In this document: positions 1-5,273 of the stretch, piece by piece
Layout: every line of letters begins with the position of its first letter
How positions within the stretch are numbered: the first letter of the stretch is position 1
NCBI GenBank assembly: GCA_902795255.1
Contig: CADBKS010000201.1
Location: 1 to 5,273, forward strand
Reading direction: 5' to 3'
Length of the DNA: 5,273 nucleotides
Source: an uncultured Chloroflexota bacterium
GTDB lineage: Bacteria > Chloroflexota > Anaerolineae > Anaerolineales > Anaerolineaceae
Notes under the pieces: generated by a model
What the model saw: only the letters and a program-made list of their open reading frames with translations
What the model was told of the DNA's origin: nothing
Databases searched by the model: none
Translations under genes and position numbers: made by a program

Positions 1-177
1 GCCTTCGGAAGCAACGCGGTTGGCACGTTTCTGAGCCTGGGCAAGACCCTTTTCGCGCAGGTAATCCAGGGCGGCTTTCATATCGCCGTTGGACTGTTCA
101 AGCGCCTTGCGGCATTCGAGGATCCCCGCACCGGTGTTGCCGCGGAGTTCTTTGATCATTTCAGTGGTGATAGCCAT
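1..177 (-). CDS. tsf: Elongation factor Ts, N-terminal part (cut by window edge)
   Basis: EF-Ts is the cytoplasmic guanine-nucleotide exchange factor that regenerates EF-Tu-GTP from EF-Tu-GDP during translation elongation. Reading from the ATG at 177, 59 residues are present before the window ends, and the frame is open at the edge. They carry the family's N-terminal UBA-like domain: [20 protein letters not shown], then [23 protein letters not shown] and the RVASEG segment that leads into the core domain. All of these are highly recognisable EF-Ts signatures. The usual family pattern is MDCKKAL where this protein has LECRKAL, a conservative change. The start is supported by AAGGA (189-193 on the complementary strand) and by homology. 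It lies 28 nt after the rpsB stop on the same strand, the normal rpsB-tsf operon arrangement. Genes further downstream (often pyrH and frr in Firmicutes) would lie outside the window. Confidence 0.97.
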   Translation of the reverse strand, partial: MAITTEMIKELRGNTGAGILECRKALEQSNGDMKAALDYLREKGLAQAQKRANRVASEG

Positions 178-188
178 TCTTTAATAAA

Positions 189-193
189 TCCTT
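189..193 (-). promoter_or_regulatory. Ribosome binding site of tsf
   Basis: AAGGA on the minus strand, 11 nt before the ATG at 177, inside the 28-nt rpsB-tsf gap. No promoter or terminator is visible in this gap, so tsf is presumably translated from the rpsB transcript. Confidence 0.6.
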
Positions 194-205
194 ATTCTCT
201 CTTGA

Positions 206-1042
206 TTATTCAGCGGCCTGGCCGTTGATTTTTTCCAGGGTGGAAGCACCGAACAGGTCTTCGTTCTTGGCGTTGTTGTCATCTTCATCCAGACGGCCGG
301 CAGCGGCAGCAGCGGTTTCGGGGGTGAAGTCGACGGAAACGGTCTCACCGCCGTCGCGCATCATCTTGCCTTCGATGGCTGCATCGGCGATCTTGCCGAC
401 GACGAGTTTGATAGCGCGGATCGCGTCATCGTTGGAGGGGATCACGTAGTCCACATTGCGCGGATCGCAGTTGGTGTCGACCATGCCAATCACCGGGATG
501 TTCTTCAGGTTCGCTTCATGGATGGCGGTAGCTTCACGGGAGACGTCGATGACGAAAACCAGACCCGGGAGTTCCTTCATGTTGCGGACGCCGGAGAGGC
601 GGAGCTGCAGGCGGGCGATGTCACGTTCGACGATCAGGCCTTCTTTTTTGGTCAGCTTTTTGATTTCGCCGGTATCGCGCATTTTTTCCAGGCGTTCAAG
701 TTCATTGATACGCTGGGCGATGGTGGTCCAGTTGGTGAGCATGCCGCCCAGCCAGCGTTCGGTCACGTAGGGCATGCCGCAGCGGACAGCTTCGTCGCGG
801 ATGGTGTCCTGAGCCTGGCGCTTGGTGCCGATGAACAGGATGTCTTTGCCGGAGGCGACGCAGTCGCGGACGAGTGCGTAGGCGGTGTTCAGGCTTTTGG
901 CAGTCTGCTGAAGGTCAATGATATGGATCCCGTTGCGTTCGGTGAAGATATACGGCTTCATCCCGGGGTTCCACTTGTTGGTGCGGTGACCGAAATGGAC
1001 GCCGCTTTCCAGTAACGCTTTCATGGAAATAACGTTAGTCAT
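206..1042 (-). CDS. rpsB: 30S ribosomal protein S2
   Basis: Small-subunit ribosomal protein S2, 278 residues, needed for late 30S assembly and active initiation complexes. Diagnostic segments are easy to see: [20 protein letters not shown] at the N-terminus, [23 protein letters not shown] around 25-47, [11 protein letters not shown] at 68-78, [10 protein letters not shown] at 96-105, and the second S2 signature beginning [14 protein letters not shown] near 158, followed by [14 protein letters not shown]. The C-terminal tail after about 248 is acidic and Asn-rich ([12 protein letters not shown]) and makes the protein slightly longer than compact S2 forms; such tails vary within the family. The frame stays open upstream to 1132, but the start at 1042 is preferred. 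It matches the family N-terminus and follows AAAGGAGT by 8 nt, whereas the 30-residue extension would be translated leader sequence. The gene leads an operon with tsf. Confidence 0.98.
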   Translation of the reverse strand: MTNVISMKALLESGVHFGHRTNKWNPGMKPYIFTERNGIHIIDLQQTAKSLNTAYALVRDCVASGKDILFIGTKRQAQDTIRDEAVRCGMPYVTERWLGGMLTNWTTIAQRINELERLEKMRDTGEIKKLTKKEGLIVERDIARLQLRLSGVRNMKELPGLVFVIDVSREATAIHEANLKNIPVIGMVDTNCDPRNVDYVIPSNDDAIRAIKLVVGKIADAAIEGKMMRDGGETVSVDFTPETAAAAAGRLDEDDNNAKNEDLFGASTLEKINGQAAE

Positions 1043-1152
1043 AAATATAAACTCCTTTGCGTTTTGTTCCTCCGCCTTTCTCACATCGCCGCGGAACTGC
1101 CTTTTCTCCGGCAGCACGCCCGCATAGATCAAAAGACGTGCGGTTTTTAATC
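1043..1152 (-). promoter_or_regulatory. rpsB mRNA leader with possible hairpins
   Basis: About 110 nt between the predicted rpsB transcription start and the ATG. A CTGCC/GGCAG stem with an 8-nt loop lies at 1097-1114. A GCACG/CGTGC stem (1137-1141 with 1114-1118) lies just upstream and shares one base with it, so the two may compete. rpsB leaders are known targets of S2 autoregulation in some bacteria. I do not recognise a named leader class here, so the regulatory role is inference. Confidence 0.4.
1051..1058 (-). promoter_or_regulatory. Ribosome binding site deciding the rpsB start
   Basis: AAAGGAGT on the minus strand, 8 nt before the ATG at 1042. It is a near-consensus Shine-Dalgarno sequence at good spacing. 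It supports the 278-residue form of S2 over the longer open frame that begins at 1132. Confidence 0.85.
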
Positions 1153-1158
1153 GATGCT

Positions 1159-1167
1159 ATTCTACCA
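1159..1167 (-). promoter_or_regulatory. Probable extended -10 promoter for rpsB-tsf
   Basis: TGGTAGAAT on the minus strand: a TG-n extension followed by TAGAAT, five of six bases of the TATAAT consensus. No good -35 hexamer is found 16-18 nt upstream (GGGCTG at 17 nt), which fits an extended -10 type. The predicted start is near 1152. This is the best sigma-A-like match in the gap between rpsB and the upstream gene. Confidence 0.5.
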
Positions 1168-1187
1168 CAAGTTTCGGCAAACAGCCC

Positions 1188-1215
1188 GATAATGATTAAA
1201 GTTGTGAGCATTATC
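1188..1215. repeat. 7-bp perfect inverted repeat upstream of the rpsB promoter
   Basis: GATAATG (1188-1194) and CATTATC (1209-1215) are perfect inverted copies separated by 14 bp. They sit 21 bp upstream of the extended -10 element and downstream of the glycosyltransferase stop codon. The pair is too AT-rich and lacks the T-run needed for an intrinsic terminator. It could be a protein-binding site or chance. Confidence 0.3.
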
Positions 1216-1241
1216 TCCGGTATTGAGTGATCCGGCAGTCA

Positions 1242-3590
1242 TTACCATTCCCACTGGGCGTCTTTCGCCCCCTGGATAACGACCTGACTGAGGTCGAAGC
1301 TTTCCAGAAATTCCCGCAGGGCTCCTTCACTGAAGTCTTCAGTCTTTTCGAAGATCCATACCGGCGGATGGTCGTAAATGGAGAAGGCTTCTTCGGCTGC
1401 CCAGCTGCTCAGGTTGACCACCGGCAGTTCCGGCACTTCTGTTGTGACCGTCCCGGCCAGGTCGGAAATATAGAGCGGGCCGATTTGGATCGGACGCTGG
1501 AATTCTCCCGCCAGGCGGAAGCCCAGACTGCCGTCGAACAGGGCCTGATAGTAGGCCATGGTCATCGGATAGGTACGCGGGATGCGGCAGACGCTCCAGA
1601 TGCCGCGCTGGCTGGGCAGGATCAGGTAGTCCGCCCGGCTCAGAACGTTCATGAACATCGATACCTTGTCTTCCGTGTCGTACCAGCGGACTTCATTGGT
1701 GATCCCGGTGTACAGCTGTCCGAAGGGATCCAGCCCCCGCATCCGGAAGGGCAGCCCTTCGTCCCAGTTCTCATTGGCGATGACGATCCGGCGCAGATAA
1801 AGCCCCGGACCTTCTGTTACGGTGACGTGCAGGCTGTATACCTGATTTTCCTGAAGGGTGACCGGCAGCGCGAGCGGGACCTGAACAAAGGCTTCTTCCG
1901 GTCCTGCGCTGAGTGTATGTTCGGCGCTGTAGACAGGCAGGCTTTCCGTTCCTTCCACTGTGATCTCCACGAGCAGTGTCACATCCTCCGGCACGGAAGC
2001 ATCCAGTGAAAGCTGGCGGACCTTCGGCATGCGCAGGGTGTTGACCGTGGAGTTCTGATAGGGACGGAAGCGCTTCACGACCGAAACACCCTTCGTCAGG
2101 GTCTCGCTTTCATCCGCCGGGATCGAAACGGACGCGCGTACGGTCTCCCCATCCATTTCCGCCAGCTGGAAGAGCGACGGGATATTATCGTAGATCCATT
2201 CGACCGCCTCGACCCGGGAGTGTTTCTGCCCGTATACGGTCTTCATGAATGCGCCGGACCAGACCAGCGTCCCGGCCATGATCACTGTTCCGGCAAGTAT
2301 GCAGAGTACACAGCCGGCGGTTTTCCCGGAACTGTGGAACCAATGGGCCAGACCCCATGCGGCCCCGAGACAGAAAGCCGGATAGACCGGCAGGAAATAG
2401 CGGTTGTTTTTCACGAAGCGTGTGCTCATGAAGAGGAAAAACAGCGTCGCCCAGAAAAGCGGCAGCAGCAGCTTTTTCCAGAGCCCCGGTTCCTTCCCGC
2501 GGAACATACAGACCCAGCCGGCGATCAGGAAGATCCAGACGGCGATCCCGAGCGGCAGCCCCATTCCCCAGAGCACCTGGTTTTCCCAGGCAAAGAAGAA
2601 GGCCGGACGGTGGGACCACTGTTCGGAGGGCGGCCCTCCCCCGATACCGCTGGATTCGGTGGCCGCGACATTCATCGAGCGGACCCAGTCCGGGTTCAGC
2701 GCGAAATTGAAAAAGGACGTGTTGCCGGTCTTCACGCGGAACATCATCGGCTGGAAGATGCGGCAGGCCAGGACCATCATCACGATAGCTGCCAGGGCGC
2801 TGAGCACTGCCAGGACGATGACGCGCCAGAAGTCTTTCCGGCTTCTGAGTTTCACATCCGCGAAGCTGATGAGAACGGCCGGTGCCAGCACGATCCCGAG
2901 CATGGCCAGATTGACCTTGCAGCTGATCGTCATGCCCAGAAACAGCCCGAAGCGCAGCATGGCAAACCAGCCGCGCCGTTCCATATGGTAAGCGCCGTCC
3001 GCCTGCCGGTACAGCCAGCGCCCTTCCGAGATCTGCACTGCGGAAAGCAGGGTGAGCATCGTGAAGAAAACGGCGAAGTTGTCGACGGTCATGAAGTGGG
3101 ACTGCTGGATGGACTGTACGCAGAGGCTGAAGAAAGCAGCCGCAAGCAGTCCGATGGTCCGGTCAAAGAGTTTCCGGGCGATGATGAAAAGCAGCAGGAT
3201 CGAGCAGACGTCCATGATCGCCGAGAGATAACGGCCTGTGGTGCGCAGCTCCTGATATCCGGTGCGGTTCAGGGCTTCTGCGGTGATGCGGATGATCAGC
3301 ATCGGCAGCTGCCCCCAGCGCATGGTGTTGTCCGGCCCGTTGGCGATCGTATTGCCTTCGGCATCGTATTTGTTGTAGGGGCTCATCGGGGCGATGCGGG
3401 TGTTGAAGTAATCTCCGATGTTGGAGGGCATGTGCAGCTGGGTGAGCGTGTTCGTCAGCCCGTATTCGTCCGGGTGCAGCAGCGCTCCGGAGTCCCAGCT
3501 CATGTTGTAAAAACGGTAAAAAATGCCCAGTGCCGTGATCAGCACGAGAAGGATCCCCAGACATATCTTCAGTTTTTTTCTTATCGTCAT
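1242..3590 (-). CDS. Polytopic membrane glycosyltransferase, GT39/PMT_2 superfamily
   Basis: A 782-residue integral membrane protein, probably using a polyprenyl-phosphate-linked sugar and acting on the outer face of the membrane. A first membrane helix (about 8-25) leads into LLHPDEYG (37-44). Its Asp-Glu pair matches the acidic catalytic/donor site in the first external loop of this superfamily. SHFMTVDNFAVFF (164-176) and GGGPPSEQW (317-325), followed by LWGMGLPLG, are also typical of these 'phospholipid carrier-dependent' enzymes. I count roughly ten or eleven membrane segments up to residue 446 (around 124-142, 145-160, 168-185, 209-242, 255-278, 341-362, 373-389, 395-415 and 424-446). 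Residues 447-782 form a soluble, presumably external, domain ending with YPMTMAYYQALFDG and YDHPPVWIFEK, both familiar in long bacterial members. The start overlaps the upstream acetyltransferase stop as ATGA, with GGAG 11 nt upstream (3602-3605), so translation is probably coupled. Acceptor and sugar cannot be told from sequence; protein, glycan and lipid acceptors all occur in the superfamily. Confidence 0.87.
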   Translation of the reverse strand: MTIRKKLKICLGILLVLITALGIFYRFYNMSWDSGALLHPDEYGLTNTLTQLHMPSNIGDYFNTRIAPMSPYNKYDAEGNTIANGPDNTMRWGQLPMLIIRITAEALNRTGYQELRTTGRYLSAIMDVCSILLLFIIARKLFDRTIGLLAAAFFSLCVQSIQQSHFMTVDNFAVFFTMLTLLSAVQISEGRWLYRQADGAYHMERRGWFAMLRFGLFLGMTISCKVNLAMLGIVLAPAVLISFADVKLRSRKDFWRVIVLAVLSALAAIVMMVLACRIFQPMMFRVKTGNTSFFNFALNPDWVRSMNVAATESSGIGGGPPSEQWSHRPAFFFAWENQVLWGMGLPLGIAVWIFLIAGWVCMFRGKEPGLWKKLLLPLFWATLFFLFMSTRFVKNNRYFLPVYPAFCLGAAWGLAHWFHSSGKTAGCVLCILAGTVIMAGTLVWSGAFMKTVYGQKHSRVEAVEWIYDNIPSLFQLAEMDGETVRASVSIPADESETLTKGVSVVKRFRPYQNSTVNTLRMPKVRQLSLDASVPEDVTLLVEITVEGTESLPVYSAEHTLSAGPEEAFVQVPLALPVTLQENQVYSLHVTVTEGPGLYLRRIVIANENWDEGLPFRMRGLDPFGQLYTGITNEVRWYDTEDKVSMFMNVLSRADYLILPSQRGIWSVCRIPRTYPMTMAYYQALFDGSLGFRLAGEFQRPIQIGPLYISDLAGTVTTEVPELPVVNLSSWAAEEAFSIYDHPPVWIFEKTEDFSEGALREFLESFDLSQVVIQGAKDAQWEW
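3587..3590 (-). other. ATGA stop-start overlap coupling two genes
   Basis: On the minus strand the last codon of the acetyltransferase (TGA, 3589-3587) is nested in ATGA, whose ATG (3590-3588) starts the glycosyltransferase. This four-base overlap is the classic arrangement for translational coupling by termination-reinitiation, and shows that the two genes are one transcription unit. Confidence 0.9.
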
Positions 3591-4030
3591 CGGCTTGTTT
3601 TCTCCATGATCAATGCGTCATTGCCGTTTATGTAATAGGATGGGATGACACCGGTTTTTTTGTATCCGGCATGTTCATACAGCCGGATCGCGGCTTCGTT
3701 CTGAATGTCTGCGTATAAATAAAACCGTTGTTTCTGCCCGAAAGCGGATTCGGCTGCCTTCAGCAGTGCCGTACCGATCCCCCTGCGGCGGAAGCGCGGA
3801 TCCACGGCCAGCGTCATCAGGCAGACCGCTCCTTCCTCCCGGTCAAACTCGGACGCGGCGAATCCGGCGAACTGCCCGTCTGCCAGCGCCGTGAATTTCT
3901 TTACGTCCCTTACGGAAAAAAGGCCGATGTAATCCATGACGGTCCATGCGTCCACACCGAAGGAGAGACGGTCCAGTTCCAGCGCACTGCCAAGGTCTTT
4001 GAGTTCGGCCTTTCTGATTTCAAAACACAT
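3587..4030 (-). CDS. GNAT-family N-acetyltransferase, RimI-like
   Basis: A 147-residue cytoplasmic acetyltransferase with a complete single GNAT fold. Motif A is LAVDPRFRRRGIGTALL (74-90). It carries the acetyl-CoA pyrophosphate loop R-x-x-G-x-G as R81-R-R-G84-I-G86. Motif B follows as NEAAIRLYEHAGYKKTG (111-127). The tail SYYINGNDALIMEK (131-144) closely resembles the end of RimI-type N-alpha-acetyltransferases, so a protein N-terminal or other amine acceptor is likely. It is not next to tsaB, tsaD or tsaE, the common neighbours of rimI in Firmicutes, so I give no gene symbol. It is the first gene of a minus-strand operon, and its TGA stop shares bases with the ATG of the membrane glycosyltransferase. 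The start at 4030 has only a modest AGGA (4043-4046) at a long 12-nt spacing, and that AGGA lies in a predicted leader stem. The substrate is unknown. Confidence 0.88.
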   Translation of the reverse strand: MCFEIRKAELKDLGSALELDRLSFGVDAWTVMDYIGLFSVRDVKKFTALADGQFAGFAASEFDREEGAVCLMTLAVDPRFRRRGIGTALLKAAESAFGQKQRFYLYADIQNEAAIRLYEHAGYKKTGVIPSYYINGNDALIMEKTSR

Positions 4031-4041
4031 AAAAAAATTTT

Positions 4042-4076
4042 ATCCTGTTTCCCTCGGTTTGAAAAAAATACAGGAT
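4042..4076 (-). promoter_or_regulatory. Leader hairpin covering the acetyltransferase ribosome binding site
   Basis: Perfect 7-bp arms, ATCCTGT (4042-4048) and ACAGGAT (4070-4076), are separated by 21 nt. In the minus-strand transcript the 3' arm is ACAGGAU and holds the only well-placed Shine-Dalgarno-like AGGA. Past an A-A mismatch, the U-run of the loop can pair with the GAGGGA segment, extending the stem with A-U and G-U pairs. After the stem comes AAAATTTTTTT and then ATG. Because the U-run is offset by four A residues, this suits site occlusion better than a standard intrinsic terminator. No ligand is implied. Confidence 0.4.
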
Positions 4077-4127
4077 GGCCGTCTGACCGGGCACGTTTCG
4101 ATATCGGCTGGCTCTCGCGGAATGCGC

Positions 4128-4155
4128 AATATTGCTATATAATTGTGAATATCAA
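4128..4155 (-). promoter_or_regulatory. Candidate promoter of the acetyltransferase-glycosyltransferase operon
   Basis: On the minus strand, TTGATA (4150-4155, five of six bases of TTGACA) is followed after 16 bp by AATATT (4128-4133, four of six bases of TATAAT). Transcription would start near 4121 and give a leader of about 90 nt that contains the hairpin at 4042-4076. The -10 element lies within the GCAATATTGC palindrome. Confidence 0.4.
4138..4143 (+). promoter_or_regulatory. Candidate -10 element for the exported-protein gene
   Basis: A perfect TATAAT at 4138-4143, with predicted start near 4150 and a leader of about 55 nt. The hexamer 17 bp upstream (TCGCGG, 4115-4120) is a poor -35, so this promoter may need an activator. 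It lies within the spacer of the opposing promoter, so the two would compete for polymerase. Confidence 0.45.
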
Positions 4156-4192
4156 TAATACGAAATATATTAAATTAATTCCGCAGCAATAC

Positions 4193-4199
4193 GGGGGTG
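4193..4199 (+). promoter_or_regulatory. Ribosome binding site of the exported-protein gene
   Basis: GGGGGTG at 4193-4199 lies 5 nt before the ATG at 4205. It is a good match to the AGGAGGTG anti-16S complement, with short but workable spacing. It fixes the start of the plus-strand gene. Confidence 0.75.
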
Positions 4200-4204
4200 T
4201 GTTT

Positions 4205-5273
4205 ATGAAAAAACTGCTGATGATCGTGCTGAGTATATCGCTTTTGCTGTTTTCCGGGTGCCCGGCTTCAGCAGCCGTGCTGTTGCAGCAGGCTGAAGAT
4301 CCGGATATTCTGAATGCGGTCACCGTGCTGACCGAACTGATCGGCGCCGGGTTCGGAGCGGCAGTGGATCAGCTCATTTCCGGAAACGGTCCGGACCTGC
4401 CGGGCGGAGAACCGACTGCGGTGCCGGTTCTGACGGTTACCGCCCTACCTGCCGATACCGCTGTGCCGTCCGATACCCCTGTTCCCACCGATACCCCTGT
4501 CCCCACTGCCACGGATACTGCCGTACCGACCGATACACCGGTTCCCACTGCCACGGACACGCCTGTACCGACGGATACCCTTGCTCCGACTGAAACGCCG
4601 CTTCCGACCGCGACAGAGCCGCCATTCCGTTCAGCTCCCGCAGATCCGGAAAGCGCCGCCGCTCCGATCGGTGTTGAGGTCGGCAAATTCTATGAGACCT
4701 TCAGAACGTATGTGAAAAACACCGGCCGCCATTCCGTTTCATTTGAGGAAAAAGGCCGGAAGAACGCCTCCAAAGTTGAAGTCGATGACGATATCGAACT
4801 GCTGCTGTATTACACTAAATCCGGCGGTGCGAATTTGCTGGACCGGATCGTTTTCGAGGCTGATTTTGTTTCGGACCGGGAAGAATCGAACGTCAGAGGG
4901 ATCCTTCTGGAACTGCTCTCGGCGCTTTCCGCGTATGCTGATGTGCCGCTGAAGGAAGGTGATTTTGATGTGCTTTACGGCATCCTTTCCGGGAATGGTT
5001 CCGCGGTATGCGGGGACCTGCTGCTCTACGGCAGCCTGGAACGGGAAGGGAACGAAAGCGAGCTGACTGTACGGATCTGGCATACCGGAGCAGGTTATGT
5101 GGACACTCCGGTATCGACCTATGACCGCTCGGCGGAGGACGAATTCCGGAGCCTGGTCGCGGACCTCAAGCGGGATGGGACGATCCCGAACAGCAGCGGG
5201 ACTTTCCGCTTCCATGAAAACTATGAAACCGAATGGGCGCAGATCAACTGGTACCAGTGGGACAGCTTTGATA
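4205..5273 (+). CDS. Exported protein with Thr/Pro-rich repeat linker, C-terminus outside window
   Basis: A frame open from ATG 4205 to the window end gives 356 residues with no stop. The N-terminus is an export signal: MKKLLMIVLS, a Leu-rich core, then FSGC with Cys19 and PASAA just after. It could be a lipoprotein (lipobox with an unusual Phe at -3) or a normally cleaved secreted protein (ASA before Ala24). Residues about 25-60 are mixed and possibly helical. Residues 82-140 are a low-complexity Thr/Pro/Asp/Val linker. From about 155 a folded-looking domain begins, with VGKFYETF (159-166), an acidic KVEVDDDIELLLYY stretch (190-203), AVCGDLLLYG (267-276) and a Trp/Tyr-rich WAQINWYQWDSFD at the edge. 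I do not recognise this domain's family and assign no function. The gene diverges from the acetyltransferase-glycosyltransferase operon and shares its control region. Confidence 0.85.
   Translation, partial: MKKLLMIVLSISLLLFSGCPASAAVLLQQAEDPDILNAVTVLTELIGAGFGAAVDQLISGNGPDLPGGEPTAVPVLTVTALPADTAVPSDTPVPTDTPVPTATDTAVPTDTPVPTATDTPVPTDTLAPTETPLPTATEPPFRSAPADPESAAAPIGVEVGKFYETFRTYVKNTGRHSVSFEEKGRKNASKVEVDDDIELLLYYTKSGGANLLDRIVFEADFVSDREESNVRGILLELLSALSAYADVPLKEGDFDVLYGILSGNGSAVCGDLLLYGSLEREGNESELTVRIWHTGAGYVDTPVSTYDRSAEDEFRSLVADLKRDGTIPNSSGTFRFHENYETEWAQINWYQWDSFD
4448..4624 (+). repeat. Thr/Pro-rich repeat linker, 6- and 8-residue units
   Basis: Residues 82-140 of the exported protein parse into units DTAVPS, DTPVPT, DTPVPTAT, DTAVPT, DTPVPTAT, DTPVPT, DTLAPT and ETPLPTAT. 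A 14-residue higher-order unit (42 bp) is tandemly duplicated at 4496-4537 and 4538-4579. The two copies differ mostly at third codon positions, which indicates selection at the protein level. Such linkers are extended, lie outside the cell and are potential O-glycosylation sites. Confidence 0.85.

Larger units (their letters stand above)
4117..4184. repeat. 7-bp inverted repeat flanking the divergent promoters
   Basis: GCGGAAT (4117-4123) and ATTCCGC (4178-4184) are perfect inverted copies with 54 bp between them. They bracket the predicted promoter elements of both directions. The palindrome GCAATATTGC (4126-4135) lies inside the bracket and CGATATCG (4099-4106) just outside it. These could be operator half-sites for one regulator acting on both transcription units, but short repeats of this kind also arise by chance. 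Confidence 0.3.

Noticed and set aside
518..1015. Plus-strand open frames across rpsB
   Set aside because: They are antisense to a conserved ribosomal protein gene and carry no recognisable domain.
1043..1132. A 30-residue N-terminal extension of S2
   Set aside because: The frame is open but the segment does not resemble S2. The strong AAAGGAGT with the ATG at 1042 matches the family start, and the extra stretch is best read as leader.
1227..2009. Plus-strand open frame of 260 residues
   Set aside because: It is antisense to the C-terminal domain of the glycosyltransferase, which has recognisable family motifs. No convincing motif is seen in this frame.
2220..3635. Long plus-strand open frame opposite the glycosyltransferase gene (471 residues)
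   Set aside because: It is antisense to a well-supported membrane protein. Its composition (His, Gln, Arg, Asp-rich) reflects complemented GC-rich codons, and no family motif is visible.
4031..4076. Intrinsic terminator between the divergent genes
   Set aside because: The T-run does not follow the stem directly (AAAA intervenes) and abuts the ATG. No upstream gene on that strand is present that would need terminating here.
4496..4579. Possible CRISPR-like or mobile direct repeat
   Set aside because: The 42-bp tandem copies are in frame, have no spacers and encode a 14-residue protein repeat, so they are coding low complexity.
4369..4686. Minus-strand Gly/Val/Ser repeat protein
   Set aside because: It is the reverse-complement shadow of the Thr/Pro repeat in the plus-strand exported protein, which has the signal peptide and ribosome binding site.
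4739..5215. Minus-strand open frame of 158 residues
   Set aside because: It is antisense to the C-terminal domain of the exported protein, with no recognisable motif.

Overview
This window looks like chromosomal DNA from a moderately GC-rich Gram-positive bacterium, most likely a Clostridia-type Firmicute. That placement is an inference. It rests on the rpsB-tsf order, strong GGAGG-like ribosome binding sites, the style of the S2 and EF-Ts sequences, and a Thr/Pro-rich secreted protein of a kind common in gut and rumen clostridia. No rRNA, tRNA, mobile element or CRISPR array is visible.

Layout, left to right. Positions 1-1042 hold the minus-strand rpsB-tsf pair: ribosomal protein S2 is complete, and EF-Ts is cut by the left edge after 59 residues. 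Positions 1043-1241 are the gap in front of rpsB. It contains an extended -10 promoter, a roughly 110-nt leader with two possible hairpins, and a 7-bp inverted repeat upstream of the promoter, but no clear terminator for the next gene. Positions 1242-4030 hold a two-gene minus-strand operon. A RimI-like GNAT acetyltransferase comes first, and its stop overlaps (ATGA) the start of a 782-residue polytopic membrane glycosyltransferase of the GT39/PMT_2 superfamily with a large extracytoplasmic C-terminal domain. Positions 4031-4204 are a divergent control region with overlapping promoters, inverted repeats, and a leader hairpin that could hide the ribosome binding site of the acetyltransferase. 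From 4205 to the right edge, on the plus strand, runs an open gene for an exported protein. It has a signal peptide, a Thr/Pro-rich repeat linker and a C-terminal domain I do not recognise.

How the parts may work together: rpsB-tsf is housekeeping translation. The acetyltransferase and glycosyltransferase are very probably co-transcribed and translationally coupled. The exported protein is read divergently from the same control region, and its Thr-rich linker is the sort of segment that can be O-glycosylated. A functional link to the neighbouring glycosyltransferase is therefore possible, but it rests on adjacency alone.

Nothing here is clearly a new system. The parts most worth a second look are the 4031-4204 control region and the unrecognised repeat-bearing exported protein.
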